From Methanoculleus caldifontis (GTDB lineage: Archaea > Halobacteriota > Methanomicrobia > Methanomicrobiales > Methanoculleaceae), in the NCBI RefSeq assembly GCF_032842345.1, contig NZ_WBKO01000001.1, positions 1,116,001-1,180,000 on the forward strand: a stretch of 64,000 nt of DNA, in the 5' to 3' direction. Positions 17,129 through 26,734 of this stretch are shown here, piece after piece. Position numbers and translations under genes: made by a program. How positions within the stretch are numbered: the first letter of the stretch is position 1; every line of letters begins with the position of its first letter. Under the pieces are notes generated by a model. That model searched no databases. It had not been told where the DNA came from and was given only the letters and a program-made list of their open reading frames with translations.

Positions 17129-17989
17129 ATGCTACAGCGCTACTGGTTCGGAGACGTCGACGAGGGGGGATGCCGGCCCACCGGCACCGATCCCGCCGCA
17201 CTCGCAGAGCGGGCAGCGACCCTCCGTACCGGTATGGAGTCGTACGTCCCCATCGACTGGGAGGTCGCCCGGGGCTGCGGCGTCGTCCGGAGCCGGGAGG
17301 AGTACATCGACCTGCTCCGTGCGGTCTGCATCGCCCGGGCGAGGGAGAAGATCGCCGAGTCCTACCGGGCGAGAGACGTCGAACTCCTCCAGATGGTCAG
17401 GATGCTCGACGAGCTCGACAACGTCATCAACCTCCTCCAGGAACGGGCCGCGGAGTGGTATCAGGTCACGACGCCGTCGTTCTCGCGGAAGTACCGGAGC
17501 CTCCCGGCAAAGAAGATGCTCGACCTCATCCGGAAAGGAGCCCGCGGCGGCCTTGGCGACGTTGCCGACGAGATCGACCGGCTCGCCGGGACGAGGACCC
17601 GCCTGATGCGGGAGGTCTCGGCCCGGGCCGACGAGGTGCTGCCGAACACGAGCGCCCTCATCGGCGGGCTGGTCGCGGCGCGGCTCCTCTCGCGGGCTGG
17701 GGGGCTTCCCGCGCTCGCGAGGATGCCGGGGAGCACCATCCAGGTCATCGGCTCCGAGCAGGCGCTCTTCTCGCACCTCCGGGGCGGGACGCCGCCGCCG
17801 AAGCACGGGATCATATTCCAGCACCGGCGGGTCCACAACGCCCCCCGCGAGGTGCGGGGGAGGGTGGCACGGGTCCTCGCGGCGAAACTCGCCATCGCCG
17901 CCCGGCTCGACTACTACCGGGGCGAGGCGGTGCCGGAGTTCCTCAAAGACGCCCAGGCGAAGATCGACGCAGCGGGGGTCGCGGCATGA
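17129..17989 (+). CDS. nop5: C/D box RNP scaffold protein Nop5 (Nop56/58-like)
   Basis: Scaffold of archaeal box C/D RNPs that joins fibrillarin to L7Ae-bound guide RNA. The 286-residue protein carries a reduced N-terminal domain, a long helical coiled-coil region (about 75-140), and the Nop domain, with NTSALIGGLVAARLLSRAGGL, the GSTIQVIGSEQALFSHLRGG motif and PPKHGIIFQH. A Lys-rich C-terminal tail, common in longer homologues, is missing. TATA-like TCTTATATC lies about 27 bases upstream. It overlaps flpA by 4 bases, the usual partner arrangement. Confidence 0.93.
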   Translation: MLQRYWFGDVDEGGCRPTGTDPAALAERAATLRTGMESYVPIDWEVARGCGVVRSREEYIDLLRAVCIARAREKIAESYRARDVELLQMVRMLDELDNVINLLQERAAEWYQVTTPSFSRKYRSLPAKKMLDLIRKGARGGLGDVADEIDRLAGTRTRLMREVSARADEVLPNTSALIGGLVAARLLSRAGGLPALARMPGSTIQVIGSEQALFSHLRGGTPPPKHGIIFQHRRVHNAPREVRGRVARVLAAKLAIAARLDYYRGEAVPEFLKDAQAKIDAAGVAA

Positions 17990-18594
17990 TACGGGTCGGC
18001 AATGTCCTGGTCTCGCCCGGCGAGGGCGGGGTCTACGGTGAGAGGACGCTCGAGGGCTACCGGGTCTGGGACCCCCACCGGAGCAAGTTTGCGGCGCTCT
18101 ATACGCTCGGCGGCGGGATGGAACTCACCCCCGGTATGAAGGTGCTCTACCTCGGTGCGGCGAACGGGACCACGGTCTCGCACGTCGCCGACTATGCCGG
18201 AACCGTCTACGCGGTGGAGTTTGCGCCCCGGCCGATGCAGGACCTCCTCGAGGTGGCGCGCCGTAGGAAGAATATCATCCCGATCATGGCCGACGCGAAC
18301 CGGCCTGACGAGTATGCCCCGTTCATGGAGGCGGTCGACCTCCTCTACCAGGACGTGGCACAGCCCAACCAGGTCGAGATCGCGGAGAAAAACCTCGTCT
18401 TCCTCAGGCCGGGAGGGTACCTCGTCCTGATGCTCAAGACCCGGAGCGTGGACGTCAGGCGCGACCCGGCCGGGGTGCTTGAAGAGGCGAGGGAGAGGCT
18501 CGAGCGGCGTCTCGAGATCGTGGATGTCCGGTGGCTCGAACCCTACCACCACGACCACGCCGCGATCGTCTGCACCCGCCGTAGTATATATTAG
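17986..18594 (+). CDS. flpA: Fibrillarin-like rRNA/tRNA 2'-O-methyltransferase
   Basis: SAM-dependent methyltransferase of box C/D RNPs, placing 2'-O-methyl groups on rRNA and tRNA under guide-RNA direction. Of 202 residues, the Rossmann core shows VLYLGAANGTTVSHVAD (SAM motif I), AVEFAPRPMQDL (motif II), IMADANRPDEY, LLYQDVAQPNQ and YLVLMLKTRSVD with the catalytic Lys. The N-terminal part (YGERTLEGYRVWDPHRSKFAA) is typical. The start is the ATG at 17986 in an ATGA overlap with nop5. A longer frame from 17074 runs through nop5 and is spurious. Confidence 0.95.
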   Translation: MIRVGNVLVSPGEGGVYGERTLEGYRVWDPHRSKFAALYTLGGGMELTPGMKVLYLGAANGTTVSHVADYAGTVYAVEFAPRPMQDLLEVARRRKNIIPIMADANRPDEYAPFMEAVDLLYQDVAQPNQVEIAEKNLVFLRPGGYLVLMLKTRSVDVRRDPAGVLEEARERLERRLEIVDVRWLEPYHHDHAAIVCTRRSIY

Positions 18595-18615
18595 ACGGGA
18601 GGGTGACTCCTTCAT

Positions 18616-19350
18616 ATGGACCGGGTCGTCTTCAACCCCTTCTCCCCTCTGATGCTCCTTCTCCTCCTCGGGATGCTCGGCCTTTTCCTCCTCGCCGTCA
18701 TCGTCTTCCCGATCCTCTTTCTGACGGCGATCGGGGCGACGTTCGCGAGGCTCGGCTTCTCCTGGTGGCAGGCGCTCCTCATCCTCGTCCTGACGCTGGT
18801 GGGGAGTTTCGTCAACATACCGGTGAAGACACTCACATGCAGTCCGTGCACACCGGCCCCTGACCGCTACGTCTCCATGTACGGGCGACTCTACCGCATC
18901 CCGCAGCCGGCGCAACGGACGGTCCTCGCGATCAACGTCGGCGGAGCTCTCATCCCGGTCATGATATCGCTCTACCTGATCTACGAATCGGTCATGCTCA
19001 GCGGAGGTTACCTCCTCGTGGCGCTCGTCCTCATCGGGGTCGCGGTCGTGACCGTCGTGACGAAGATCGTCGCCCGCCCGGTGCCGGGCCTCGGGATCGC
19101 GACGCCGTTCTTCATTCCGCCGCTCGCGGCGCTCTTTGCGGCGCTGGTCCTCTCGCTCTTTGCAGGCGGCGTCCCGGCTGCGGCGGTGATCATCGCCTAC
19201 GTCAGCGGGACGCTCGGCACCCTGATCGGAGCGGACCTCTTGAACCTCCGCCATATCGCGAGTCTCGGTGCGCCGATGGCGAGCATCGGAGGCGCCGGAA
19301 CGTTCGACGGCATCTTCCTGACCGGGATCATCGCGGCGCTGCTTGCATGA
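18616..19350 (+). CDS. DUF1614-family membrane protein
   Basis: A 244-residue polytopic membrane protein resembling the DUF1614 family found in methanogens and some bacteria, function unknown. Seven or so hydrophobic helices are visible. Motif-like segments include TLVGSFVNIPV followed by a CxxC pair (TCSPCTP), INVGGALIPV, and ADLLNLRHIASLGAPMASIGGAGTFDGIFLTG at the C terminus, which is the most conserved-looking part. A TATA-like GTATATATTAG (18582-18592) lies within the end of flpA and gives the gene its own promoter with a short leader. Confidence 0.83.
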   Translation: MDRVVFNPFSPLMLLLLLGMLGLFLLAVIVFPILFLTAIGATFARLGFSWWQALLILVLTLVGSFVNIPVKTLTCSPCTPAPDRYVSMYGRLYRIPQPAQRTVLAINVGGALIPVMISLYLIYESVMLSGGYLLVALVLIGVAVVTVVTKIVARPVPGLGIATPFFIPPLAALFAALVLSLFAGGVPAAAVIIAYVSGTLGTLIGADLLNLRHIASLGAPMASIGGAGTFDGIFLTGIIAALLA

Positions 19351-19464
19351 AATAGTCATCGACCGGTCGTGATTACCGGGCCGCGGGAATCCGGAGTGCT
19401 GCGGTGCCCGGGCGTGCCGCGACTTTGCTGTGCGGTTGACCCCGGGAGGGCGGCATGGGCCCTT

Positions 19465-19905
19465 TCACTCTCCGTTCATCGACTGCAGAAAATGTTCTAC
19501 TTCCTGTCTGAAGAGAGCAAAGTCGCCTATATGCTCCTCCAGGATTGAGAAGACAAGCGCATCGTCGATTGCCCCGTAGCGGTGCACGACAATGTTCCGA
19601 AACCCCTTCATCGCTTTTAAGTTCTGCCGCGTCGCGGGGGCGAGCACCCCGTGCTGCACGAGGTTCTCGAGGATGTTCTCATCGGTACCGGGGACGCCGA
19701 GGTGGAGGTCAGCGTTTAAGATAGCGCATATGTCGAAGACGTTCTCGATGGCGTATTCGGCGCGTTTGTATATGCCGTCTTTTACGATGCCGAGCTGCCT
19801 GAACGAATCGACCGAATTCGGGAGGTGCTCTTTGACTATATCGATACTCTCGGTCATCTCCTGGAGCTTGATACGGATCGCCGCATCCCGGACCTTGCGC
19901 GTCAC
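19465..19905 (-). CDS. hepT: HepT-like RNase toxin (DUF86)
   Basis: A 146-residue all-helical HEPN-superfamily protein of the HepT/DUF86 type. The RNase motif Rx4HxY is present as RNIVVHRY near residue 105. HepT proteins cleave RNA and are silenced when the partner MNT protein AMPylates the Tyr in this motif (known for the family). The gene overlaps the upstream nucleotidyltransferase by 4 bases, the classical MNT-HepT toxin-antitoxin order. Lower local GC than its neighbours and location between unrelated genes hint at horizontal acquisition (inference). Confidence 0.88.
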   Translation of the reverse strand: MTRKVRDAAIRIKLQEMTESIDIVKEHLPNSVDSFRQLGIVKDGIYKRAEYAIENVFDICAILNADLHLGVPGTDENILENLVQHGVLAPATRQNLKAMKGFRNIVVHRYGAIDDALVFSILEEHIGDFALFRQEVEHFLQSMNGE

Positions 19906-20288
19906 ACCATCGCCTCCTTGCCGATGTAGTCGTATAATCGGTGTTTAAAATCGTCGAATTCCCTGATTGTCTGATATGCGACGTCGTAGAGGAACCGCTC
20001 GTCGGGACAGTAAATTACCTCTCCGCGGAGGACTTCCGTCCGGACATAGAGCGGCAGGAGAGAGTAGATCTGGATGTCGTAGCGGTCGTCGGCGAGTTCG
20101 GAGAGCGCCGCAAACCGGAACCGGGCTGCCTCCTCGCGATCCCCGTCGTAGTAGATGCAGAGATCGAGATCGGACCCTATCCTCGCCCGCCCTTCGGCAA
20201 CGGAGCCGTAGAGAATGATGAAGCGGACCTTCTCGAACCCCTCGAGGTTCTTGAGCCGCTCAAGCGCATGCCGGACAAAACGATTCAT
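19902..20288 (-). CDS. mntA: MntA-like minimal nucleotidyltransferase antitoxin
   Basis: A 128-residue MNT-fold nucleotidyltransferase with the GSx10DxD active-site motif (GS near residue 28, then GSDLDLCIYY), here fully intact with a third acidic residue later (YDIQIY). The family partners HepT toxins and neutralises them by AMPylating the Rx4HxY tyrosine. It is transcribed first and overlaps hepT by 4 bases, so both are probably made from one message. Full-length motifs in both proteins suggest a working module. Confidence 0.88.
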   Translation of the reverse strand: MNRFVRHALERLKNLEGFEKVRFIILYGSVAEGRARIGSDLDLCIYYDGDREEAARFRFAALSELADDRYDIQIYSLLPLYVRTEVLRGEVIYCPDERFLYDVAYQTIREFDDFKHRLYDYIGKEAMV

Positions 20289-20389
20289 TCGCCCTCACTT
20301 CCCGGGACGCGCCCGGAAGTTCTTCAGGTTTTAAATGGGGATCGCTCTCACATTAACGTTTCCCGCGGTGGGGGCTGTCGGGGCGCGAT

Positions 20390-21220
20390 TCACCCCCGGT
20401 GCGGACCTTCCCAGAGGCCGGCAAAGACCCGGACCTGCCGGGCGTAGACCTCCGGAGAGTCCTGCTTGTACTCGAGTGCCGTCGGGACGGTCGCATGCCG
20501 CCGGAGCCGGGAGAAGACCGCCGCAAGGTCGAGGCCGCCGTCGGGGTGGTCGAGCTCGATGTGCTCGTCGGTGATCGAGCCGCGCCGAAGGTTCGAGAGG
20601 TGGTGGTAGGTCACGTTGATACCCTCGAACCGCTCCAGTTCCTCCGCGAACGAGAGGCCGCGATGGTTTGCGGTGCAGGCGAGGTGGGGGAAGTCGAGGC
20701 AGAACCGGGTGATCTTTCTCTCCGCGAGAGCCGTGAGTTCTCCGGCGGTGTTGCCGAGAAGAGGGTAGCCGGCGTAGACCGAAGGGAGGTTTTCGAGGGT
20801 GAACCGGGGATCGTTGTGGCGGTCGAGGAACCCGGTGAACCTCTCCGCTGCCTCCGACCGACCTCCGGGCTCGTACCTCCCCGCGTGGAGGACGATCGTC
20901 TCCGCACCGAGTGTATCGGCGGCCTCAAAGGTCTGGCAGATCGCCTCCTCTATGTATGCCTCGATCTCGGGGAGCGGCCGGTCGTCGTAAGCCTGCGGAG
21001 CGCAGGGGTTGACGCCGTGGCCGTGGTGGGGCGCGTGGATGACGGTGGGGATGCCGGTCGCGGCGACCTCCTCAAGGTGCTGCCGGAAGAGCGGCCGGGG
21101 CAGGGGGACGGCCTGGATCTGGATATGGTGGATTGCGCCGCTATCATGGAGTTTCGATAGCAGAGCAAGCGTCCCGGGATCGTCGAGCCGCACGGTGCAG
21201 CCGAGGTTGTAGCCAGCCAT
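20390..21220 (-). CDS. Xylose-isomerase-like TIM-barrel protein
   Basis: A 276-residue protein of the sugar phosphate isomerase/epimerase (AP endonuclease 2) superfamily. Barrel-strand residues that normally bind a divalent metal can be read: His in PTVIHAPHHG, His in TIVLHAGRYE, Glu in FTLENLPS, Asp/His in FCLDFPHLAC, His in TYHHLSN and Glu in TALEYKQ. Reaction unknown; relatives include isomerases, epimerases and endonuclease IV. It lies between the TA pair and tRNA-Gln without an operon partner. Confidence 0.82.
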   Translation of the reverse strand: MAGYNLGCTVRLDDPGTLALLSKLHDSGAIHHIQIQAVPLPRPLFRQHLEEVAATGIPTVIHAPHHGHGVNPCAPQAYDDRPLPEIEAYIEEAICQTFEAADTLGAETIVLHAGRYEPGGRSEAAERFTGFLDRHNDPRFTLENLPSVYAGYPLLGNTAGELTALAERKITRFCLDFPHLACTANHRGLSFAEELERFEGINVTYHHLSNLRRGSITDEHIELDHPDGGLDLAAVFSRLRRHATVPTALEYKQDSPEVYARQVRVFAGLWEGPHRG

Positions 21221-21270
21221 AAACCACCCTCCGGTGTATGGTGTTGCAGTGCCGGAAGAAAAAGACTGTA

Positions 21271-21343
21271 TAGCCCGGAGCAGATTCGAACTGCTGTCGC
21301 GAGATCCAGAGTCTCACATGATTGACCGCTACACTACCGGGCT
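21271..21343 (-). tRNA. tRNA-Gln (anticodon CUG)
   Basis: On the minus strand, a 73-base tRNA with acceptor AGCCCGG/CCGGGCT, discriminator A, T8-A9, a D arm with GCGGTCAA, anticodon stem TGAGA/TCTCG with loop CTCTGGA (anticodon CUG) and T arm AGCAG-TTCGAAT-CTGCT. No intron and no encoded CCA are seen. The D stem has one mismatch (T13/T22). Confidence 0.93.
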
Positions 21344-21395
21344 ATTGGGCTCTAAAATGTTGTTTGTAGTCCCTAATTAACCTGACGGCTGAAGG

Positions 21396-22121
21396 TCATG
21401 CCCGCGTCGCCCTCGGGCACTTCCCGCAGGCCCGGCAGACTTCGGCAACGGGCTGTATTTCGGCACCCTTTTTGCAGAACGGCTCGATATCGTTGAGATC
21501 CCGCCTGTAGTAAACGTGGGGCACGAGCGCGATGTGCGTGTAGCGCCCGCAGGGCACGCCGATCCGGTCGGCGATCGCCTTCTGAAGGCGTACGAGCGCA
21601 TACATGTTTGCTCCGGCGGCGGAGAGGATGTCGTTGCTCCGGAACACAACCTTCATCTGGAGTTTTCCGTCCCGGAGGACGCACTGGACGAGTTGCAGGC
21701 AGGGGCAGTCGTCGAGTTCCTCGTCGACGACCGGGTTCCAGGTGACCGCGACGGCCCGCCGGGTATTCGGGGCTGCGGCGATCTTCCGGGCGATGTAGGC
21801 GATCTGGTCGACGTGGACGTCTTCACCCTCTGCACTGATCCGCTCGCCCCAATCGAAGAGCCGCCGGTGGTAGTCGTACTCGAACTTCGCGTCGGAGCCG
21901 TGAAGGAGGTTCTCGGCGTAGGCATCGAGGAACCTCTGCTGGAACCGGGAGGCGGGGCTTACCATCGGCTCGCTCTCCGGCGACTCCACCTCGAACGCGA
22001 GTTCCTCGCACTCGATCGTCGCCTCGTCGTTCTCGGTCTCCAGTACCCATCCTTTCTCGAGGACGGTCCTGACCGCCAGTTCGTGTGCCCGTGCGAGCGT
22101 GGGGGCCCGAATGATCCGCAT
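21396..22121 (-). CDS. thyA: Thymidylate synthase (archaeal type)
   Basis: Archaeal thymidylate synthase of the methanogen group, methylating dUMP to dTMP; in methanogens the methyl donor is probably a tetrahydromethanopterin derivative (known or proposed for the family). The 241-residue protein has the catalytic Cys in DDCPCLQLVQCVL, with a nucleotide-binding end MKVVFRSNDILSAAGANMYAL that matches the FRSxD...N motif of ThyA. It ends with a Cys-rich tail (FCKKG...CRACGKC). The start is the ATG at 22121 (MRIIRAP). The longer frame from 22247 adds non-conserved residues. Confidence 0.88.
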   Translation of the reverse strand: MRIIRAPTLARAHELAVRTVLEKGWVLETENDEATIECEELAFEVESPESEPMVSPASRFQQRFLDAYAENLLHGSDAKFEYDYHRRLFDWGERISAEGEDVHVDQIAYIARKIAAAPNTRRAVAVTWNPVVDEELDDCPCLQLVQCVLRDGKLQMKVVFRSNDILSAAGANMYALVRLQKAIADRIGVPCGRYTHIALVPHVYYRRDLNDIEPFCKKGAEIQPVAEVCRACGKCPRATRA

Positions 22122-22594
22122 GGAGAGTAGTTGGCAGGCGTGAGAGAAAAGTCTCCCCACTAGGGCTGGTCCGGTATATAGATGCTCCGAAGGTTGGCGG
22201 CGGGGGTCGGGCACTCGAGGCGCTGCCTGTCCGGGATGGGGGTGCACGGTGGTAGGGCCTTTGAGGGAGAAACGTAACTACAGGGGACCTGGAGCGCCGA
22301 GAGCGTCCGGCGCTCTCCGGTTTGCCCGGAGTAAGGTTTTTATTCTCGTGCATGCATTGGTCCCGGTGATCCGGGAATGGAGTGGAATCCTGACGTATTT
22401 AGAGCGTTTTCCAGTGATGTGGTGCCTTTTAAGGACGCCAGATCCCCGGTCGACCACAAAGGATATATTAAGTGTTCCACAAATATTGTGACATATTCCG
22501 TAATTCGGAGTATAGAGCGTGGTGAACCCGTATTCGACGTCTGTCGAGTACCTCGCGTTCACATTCCCTCATGTCATCACAATGGAGGTATAGT
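22122..22594. other. Promoter and leader region upstream of the S-layer gene
   Basis: A 473-base gap between divergent thyA and the S-layer gene. No coding sequence is supported. The right half is AT-rich compared with its surroundings and holds the TATA box at 22463 and an untranslated leader of roughly 100 bases. Confidence 0.6.
22463..22470 (+). promoter_or_regulatory. TATA box of the S-layer gene
   Basis: ATATATTA, preceded by a purine-rich CACAAAGG that resembles a BRE. Transcription would start near 22495, leaving about a 100-base leader before the ATG at 22595. That is long compared with the leaderless genes around it. Confidence 0.6.
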
Positions 22595-24940
22595 ATGAAG
22601 AGTATGACAAAATTGATGGTCGTCGCCATGCTCCTCGTGGCTGCGCTGGTCGTTGCACCGGTTGCGGCACAGAGGACTGTAGGCAATGGCGATACTATCT
22701 ATGTAGGTGAGGACAACCTCGACCTAAGCGCGCTGTACGCCGGGACTAGTGGACACCTGGTTTACTACAGCAACATCGCATCTGCGACTGCCGGCACTGT
22801 CGGGAGGACAATCTCAGTTACCAACACCTCGGACTTTGATCTGACCGCATCCGCAGTTGGATCCTCGACCGGGACCTGGTATGCTTTCAATGCTCCCCCG
22901 TTCACCGACCCGTCAGCGGCTGTCGGGACCGTTCTCGCCGAGACCCCCTCGACGAACCTTCGCGTTCTCCTGGGAAACACCGGCACCACGTCCGTTGACG
23001 GCCAGAGCGTAACCCGCTCGAGCGCTATCCGGTTCCGGGTTGACCACAACCTTGCAGGCCTTGGCGTCGGCACGGCTGACCCCAACTACAACACGATTGA
23101 GGTTCGGCTGACCACGCCCGGCGGCGGTACGGTCACCCAGTTCGGCAACCCCGCCCAGAGCCTCAGGCTCCAGCTCACCGGTCAGTGGACCGAGACTGCC
23201 CCGATCAACCTGACCGGCGCTACCGCCGGCACGTACACCGCGAGAGGTGTCTGGCCCACTGCAGCCGGCCTCGGCACGGAGTACAACACCAACGCCGTGA
23301 CCTTCCAGGTCTCCTCCGGAGCGGTCGGCATCACCTCGAACAAGGACACTGTTGTTCGTGGCAACGCGTTCACCGTGACCATCACCGGTGAGTCCGAGCA
23401 GGACTACTTCCTGACCCTCCAGAACCCCGGTGCACAGCCCCCGACGTTCCGCGCGAACCAGGTCGGCGTGACCGTTAACACGGCTACCAACGCGACCGTC
23501 AGGACCACGGCAGCCGGCACCCGGTCTGTCGAACTGCTCACCACCACGGCTACCAGAGAAGCAAGCTACACCGTCCGTGTCACCGACCCGCGTGACGCAA
23601 GCAGGTACGACGAGGTCCGCGTGAGGGTCGAGACCGGCTCGGTCACCATCACCGCTTCCGGCACCGGCACCTTCTACGTCGGCGAAGAGATCACGCTCTC
23701 CGGAACCAACACTGACAGCGACACCGTTTACCTCTTCATGACCGGTCCGAACCTCGGCACCCGGGGCGTTAACCTCCTCGGTACCCTGAACCCGGTCGTC
23801 AACGGCACCGCTACCAGCTTCGTTAACGTAGACGTCGAGGCCGACGACACCTGGTCCTACCGGTGGGACACCAGCGGAATCACCAGGTCGCTCGACTCCG
23901 GCGGCTACACTGTCTACGCTGTCTCCGCCCCCAGGGACCGGGACAACCTCGCTAACGTCGAGTACGCCACCCGCACCGTCCAGCTCCGGCCCGGCTTCAT
24001 CACCGCGACCATGAGCAGCGCGACTGTTGCGAAGGGCGACGACGTAACGATCACCGGAACCGCACAGGGCAACCCGTCCAACGTGAACATCTGGGTCTTC
24101 GGCAAGAACTACTACGGCGGCGCTAACGGAGCGTTAGCAGTCCAGACCGTCAGTGTCGAGTCCGACGGCACCTTCGACTACGACATTCTCAACACCGAGA
24201 ACCTCGTTGCCGGACAGTACTTCGTCGTCGTTCAGCACCCGATGGGCGCGAACTTCGAGGTTGCACAGGGTACTCTCGCCGGACAGAGCCCCAACAGCAT
24301 CTACCGTGCTGACGAGACCGGCGCCACGAACGTCTTCGTTGCGAACCTCGTGACCCTCCAGGCCTCTGAGGCAGCAAACGCGCTGATCAACGCCCTTGAG
24401 TCCCCGTTCGTCAACGACGCCTACACCAAGCTCACCTTCTTCCTCGAGGACGCCTGGATCAGGATCAACCCCGTTGGTGACCAGGCTGCAGGCAGCACGT
24501 TCACGATCTCCGGAACCACGAACCTCGCAGCAGGCGAGCAGCTGATTGTCGAAGTGACCTCCGCTGCGTTCCAGCCCGGCACGGCCGGTCAGGCTACCGG
24601 CTTCTCCAGCGATGCCGGCTCCGTGACCATCCAGCAGGGTGAGACCGCGAACACCTGGTCCTTCGAAGTCGACGCGACCGCCTTCAGACCCGACCAGTAC
24701 ATCGTTACTGTCGAGTCCATCGAGGCCGGCACGACCACGACTGGATCCTTCAACGTGATTCAGGGCCAGCCGACCCCGACCCCGACCACTCCGGGCGCAG
24801 TCACCCCGACCGCGACCCCTGGTGAGGTCACCCCGACCGCAACCCCGACCGCAACCCCCACCCAGTCCCCCGGATTCGGAGCACTCGTTGCTCTTGCCGG
24901 CCTTGGTGCAGTTGCGTTCCTGGTCCTGCGCCGGAACTAA
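22595..24940 (+). CDS. S-layer glycoprotein with PGF-CTERM anchor
   Basis: Major cell-surface protein, 781 residues, of the methanomicrobial S-layer type. Residues 1-26 form a signal peptide (ending APVAAQ). The body is beta-rich and Asn/Thr-rich with repeated Ig-like modules and many NxS/T sequons. The C terminus is a Thr/Pro linker (about 725-755), then SPGFGALVALAGLGAVAFLVLRRN. That is a PGF motif with a single helix and Arg tail, the archaeosortase-processed PGF-CTERM signal. The ATG at 22595 is preceded by GGAGG with correct spacing. An earlier ATG at 22571 lacks this. Codon use is strongly biased, as for very highly expressed genes. Confidence 0.9.
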   Translation: MKSMTKLMVVAMLLVAALVVAPVAAQRTVGNGDTIYVGEDNLDLSALYAGTSGHLVYYSNIASATAGTVGRTISVTNTSDFDLTASAVGSSTGTWYAFNAPPFTDPSAAVGTVLAETPSTNLRVLLGNTGTTSVDGQSVTRSSAIRFRVDHNLAGLGVGTADPNYNTIEVRLTTPGGGTVTQFGNPAQSLRLQLTGQWTETAPINLTGATAGTYTARGVWPTAAGLGTEYNTNAVTFQVSSGAVGITSNKDTVVRGNAFTVTITGESEQDYFLTLQNPGAQPPTFRANQVGVTVNTATNATVRTTAAGTRSVELLTTTATREASYTVRVTDPRDASRYDEVRVRVETGSVTITASGTGTFYVGEEITLSGTNTDSDTVYLFMTGPNLGTRGVNLLGTLNPVVNGTATSFVNVDVEADDTWSYRWDTSGITRSLDSGGYTVYAVSAPRDRDNLANVEYATRTVQLRPGFITATMSSATVAKGDDVTITGTAQGNPSNVNIWVFGKNYYGGANGALAVQTVSVESDGTFDYDILNTENLVAGQYFVVVQHPMGANFEVAQGTLAGQSPNSIYRADETGATNVFVANLVTLQASEAANALINALESPFVNDAYTKLTFFLEDAWIRINPVGDQAAGSTFTISGTTNLAAGEQLIVEVTSAAFQPGTAGQATGFSSDAGSVTIQQGETANTWSFEVDATAFRPDQYIVTVESIEAGTTTTGSFNVIQGQPTPTPTTPGAVTPTATPGEVTPTATPTATPTQSPGFGALVALAGLGAVAFLVLRRN

Positions 24941-24955
24941 CCCTAACTAACCCAA

Positions 24956-24968
24956 TTTTTTTTGTTTC
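24956..24968 (+). terminator. Oligo-T terminator after the S-layer gene
   Basis: A run of eight T (24956-24963) followed by GTTTCG, 16 bases after the stop. This matches the oligo-U intrinsic termination signal used by archaea, as expected for a strongly transcribed gene. Confidence 0.6.
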
Positions 24969-25210
24969 GTCTGTCTCTTATCGTCCCTTTGAGCACAGAC
25001 TCGCCTGCCTGTCCCCGGCGTTGTGGACTCTCCAGGATCTGTCCCGCGACCTGCCCTCGAAGCGTGCTCGATCGCGGCGTTCGTGATTTTTGGTCTACGC
25101 TCCAGACTGGGAGAGCGGCTGGCCCCGACGGGGACCGCCTGCAGCCGCGCCAGATCCCCCGCACTTAAGTAGAATGGCGCCCCAATTTCAGATAGGATGG
25201 GGTTACTCGC

Positions 25211-26734
25211 ATGAAACTGACTGTGAAATTGCTTGACATCGCAAACCGGGGGGTTCTCCTCCACAGCACCGACGCACAGGCCATGCGGATTCGCGACGGC
25301 GACCGTGTCCTGGTTGCCGACGAAGTGACCGGGAAGGCTGCCCAGGGCCATGTCGACACCACCGGCTCGCTCATCGAGCCCGGTGTCATCGGGATCTACC
25401 GGCCGCTGAACGCCACGCTTGCCGTCGATGAGGGCACCCCCGTCGAGGTCCGGGGCGCCGAGCGGCCCGCATCTCTCTCGCACATCCGGAAGAAGATGGA
25501 CGGGGGACGGTTTACAAAGGACGAGACTTTCGATATTGTCAGAGACATCGTCAGCGAAACCCTCGCTCCCGGCGAGATCACCGCTTATGTCACCGCGTCC
25601 TACATCAACGGCCTCGACATGGACGAGGTAGAATACCTGACGAGAGCCATGGTCGATACCGGGGACCGCCTCCGTTTCACCCGGCACCCTGTCGTCGACA
25701 AGCACTCGATCGGTGGCGTGCCCGGCAACAAGATCACGCTCCTGATCGCACCGATCATCGCCGCGAGCGGTCTTCTGATCCCCAAGACCAGTTCCCGCGC
25801 CATCACCGGTGCCGGCGGGACGGCGGATCTGATGGAGGTCCTTGCGCCGGTCTCGTTCTCTGCGACCGAAGTGCAGCAGATGACCGAGAAGGTCGGTGGC
25901 GCCATCGTCTGGGGCGGTGCCACGAACATCGCTCCCGCCGACGACAAGATCATCACCTACGAGTACCCGTTCCGGATCGACGCCCGGGGCCAGATGATCG
26001 CGAGCGTCATGGCCAAGAAGTTCGCCGTCGGCGCGAACCTCGTCGTCATCGATATCCCGGTCGGCCGGAACACGAAGATCACGACGGTCCAGGACGGCCG
26101 GAAACTCGCCCGCGAGTTCATCGAACTCGGGGAACGTCTTGGTATGCGGGTCGAGTGTGCGCTGAGTTACGGGGAATCGCTCGTCGGTCACACCATTGGT
26201 CCGAACCTTGAGGTGCGCGAGGCGCTTGCCGTCCTCGAGGGAGCGGCCGCGCCGAACTCCCTGATCCAGAAGAGTCTCTCTCTCGCCGGGATCGCGCTCG
26301 AGATGGCCGGGAAGGCTGCGCAGGGACAGGGGTATCAGGCTGCCTCGGAGATTCTCCGGAGCGGCAAGGCTCTCGAGAAGATGCGTCAGATCATCGAGAT
26401 CCAGGGCGGCGACCCGGTGGTGAAGGCCGACGATATCGTCGCCGGGGAGTACCGGTTCGACGTGAGGGCACCGCACGACGGCTATGTCATCGAGTTGAAT
26501 AACAGCGCGCTCGTCACGCTCGCCCGGCTTGCCGGCTCGCCGTACGATCACGGTGCCGGGCTTGAGATCCACGCGAAGAAGGGGACCCGCGTCAAAAAGG
26601 GCGATCCCATCTTCACCATCTATGCCGAGCGGGAATGGCGGCTTGAGCGTGCGATCGAGGTCGGCCGGACGCTGATGCCGGTGGTCGTGGAAGGGATGGT
26701 CCTCGAGCGGATTCCGCCCGAGCGCTGGGTGTAA
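25211..26734 (+). CDS. AMP phosphorylase
   Basis: Archaeal AMP phosphorylase (thymidine-phosphorylase family), converting AMP and phosphate to adenine and ribose 1,5-bisphosphate, the first step of the archaeal nucleoside-monophosphate salvage route that feeds type III RuBisCO. The 507-residue protein has an extra N-terminal beta domain (1-85) typical of the archaeal clade, then [12 protein letters not shown], the [17 protein letters not shown] phosphate-binding loop, [19 protein letters not shown], and the C-terminal domain with lipoyl-like hammerhead (about 420-500). RuBisCO and isomerase genes are not in this window. It lies as a housekeeping passenger among surface genes. Confidence 0.92.
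   Translation: MKLTVKLLDIANRGVLLHSTDAQAMRIRDGDRVLVADEVTGKAAQGHVDTTGSLIEPGVIGIYRPLNATLAVDEGTPVEVRGAERPASLSHIRKKMDGGRFTKDETFDIVRDIVSETLAPGEITAYVTASYINGLDMDEVEYLTRAMVDTGDRLRFTRHPVVDKHSIGGVPGNKITLLIAPIIAASGLLIPKTSSRAITGAGGTADLMEVLAPVSFSATEVQQMTEKVGGAIVWGGATNIAPADDKIITYEYPFRIDARGQMIASVMAKKFAVGANLVVIDIPVGRNTKITTVQDGRKLAREFIELGERLGMRVECALSYGESLVGHTIGPNLEVREALAVLEGAAAPNSLIQKSLSLAGIALEMAGKAAQGQGYQAASEILRSGKALEKMRQIIEIQGGDPVVKADDIVAGEYRFDVRAPHDGYVIELNNSALVTLARLAGSPYDHGAGLEIHAKKGTRVKKGDPIFTIYAEREWRLERAIEVGRTLMPVVVEGMVLERIPPERWV

Noticed and set aside
22278-22562. Minus-strand small frame in the S-layer promoter region
   Set aside because: It spans the TATA box and leader of the S-layer gene and has no recognisable feature.
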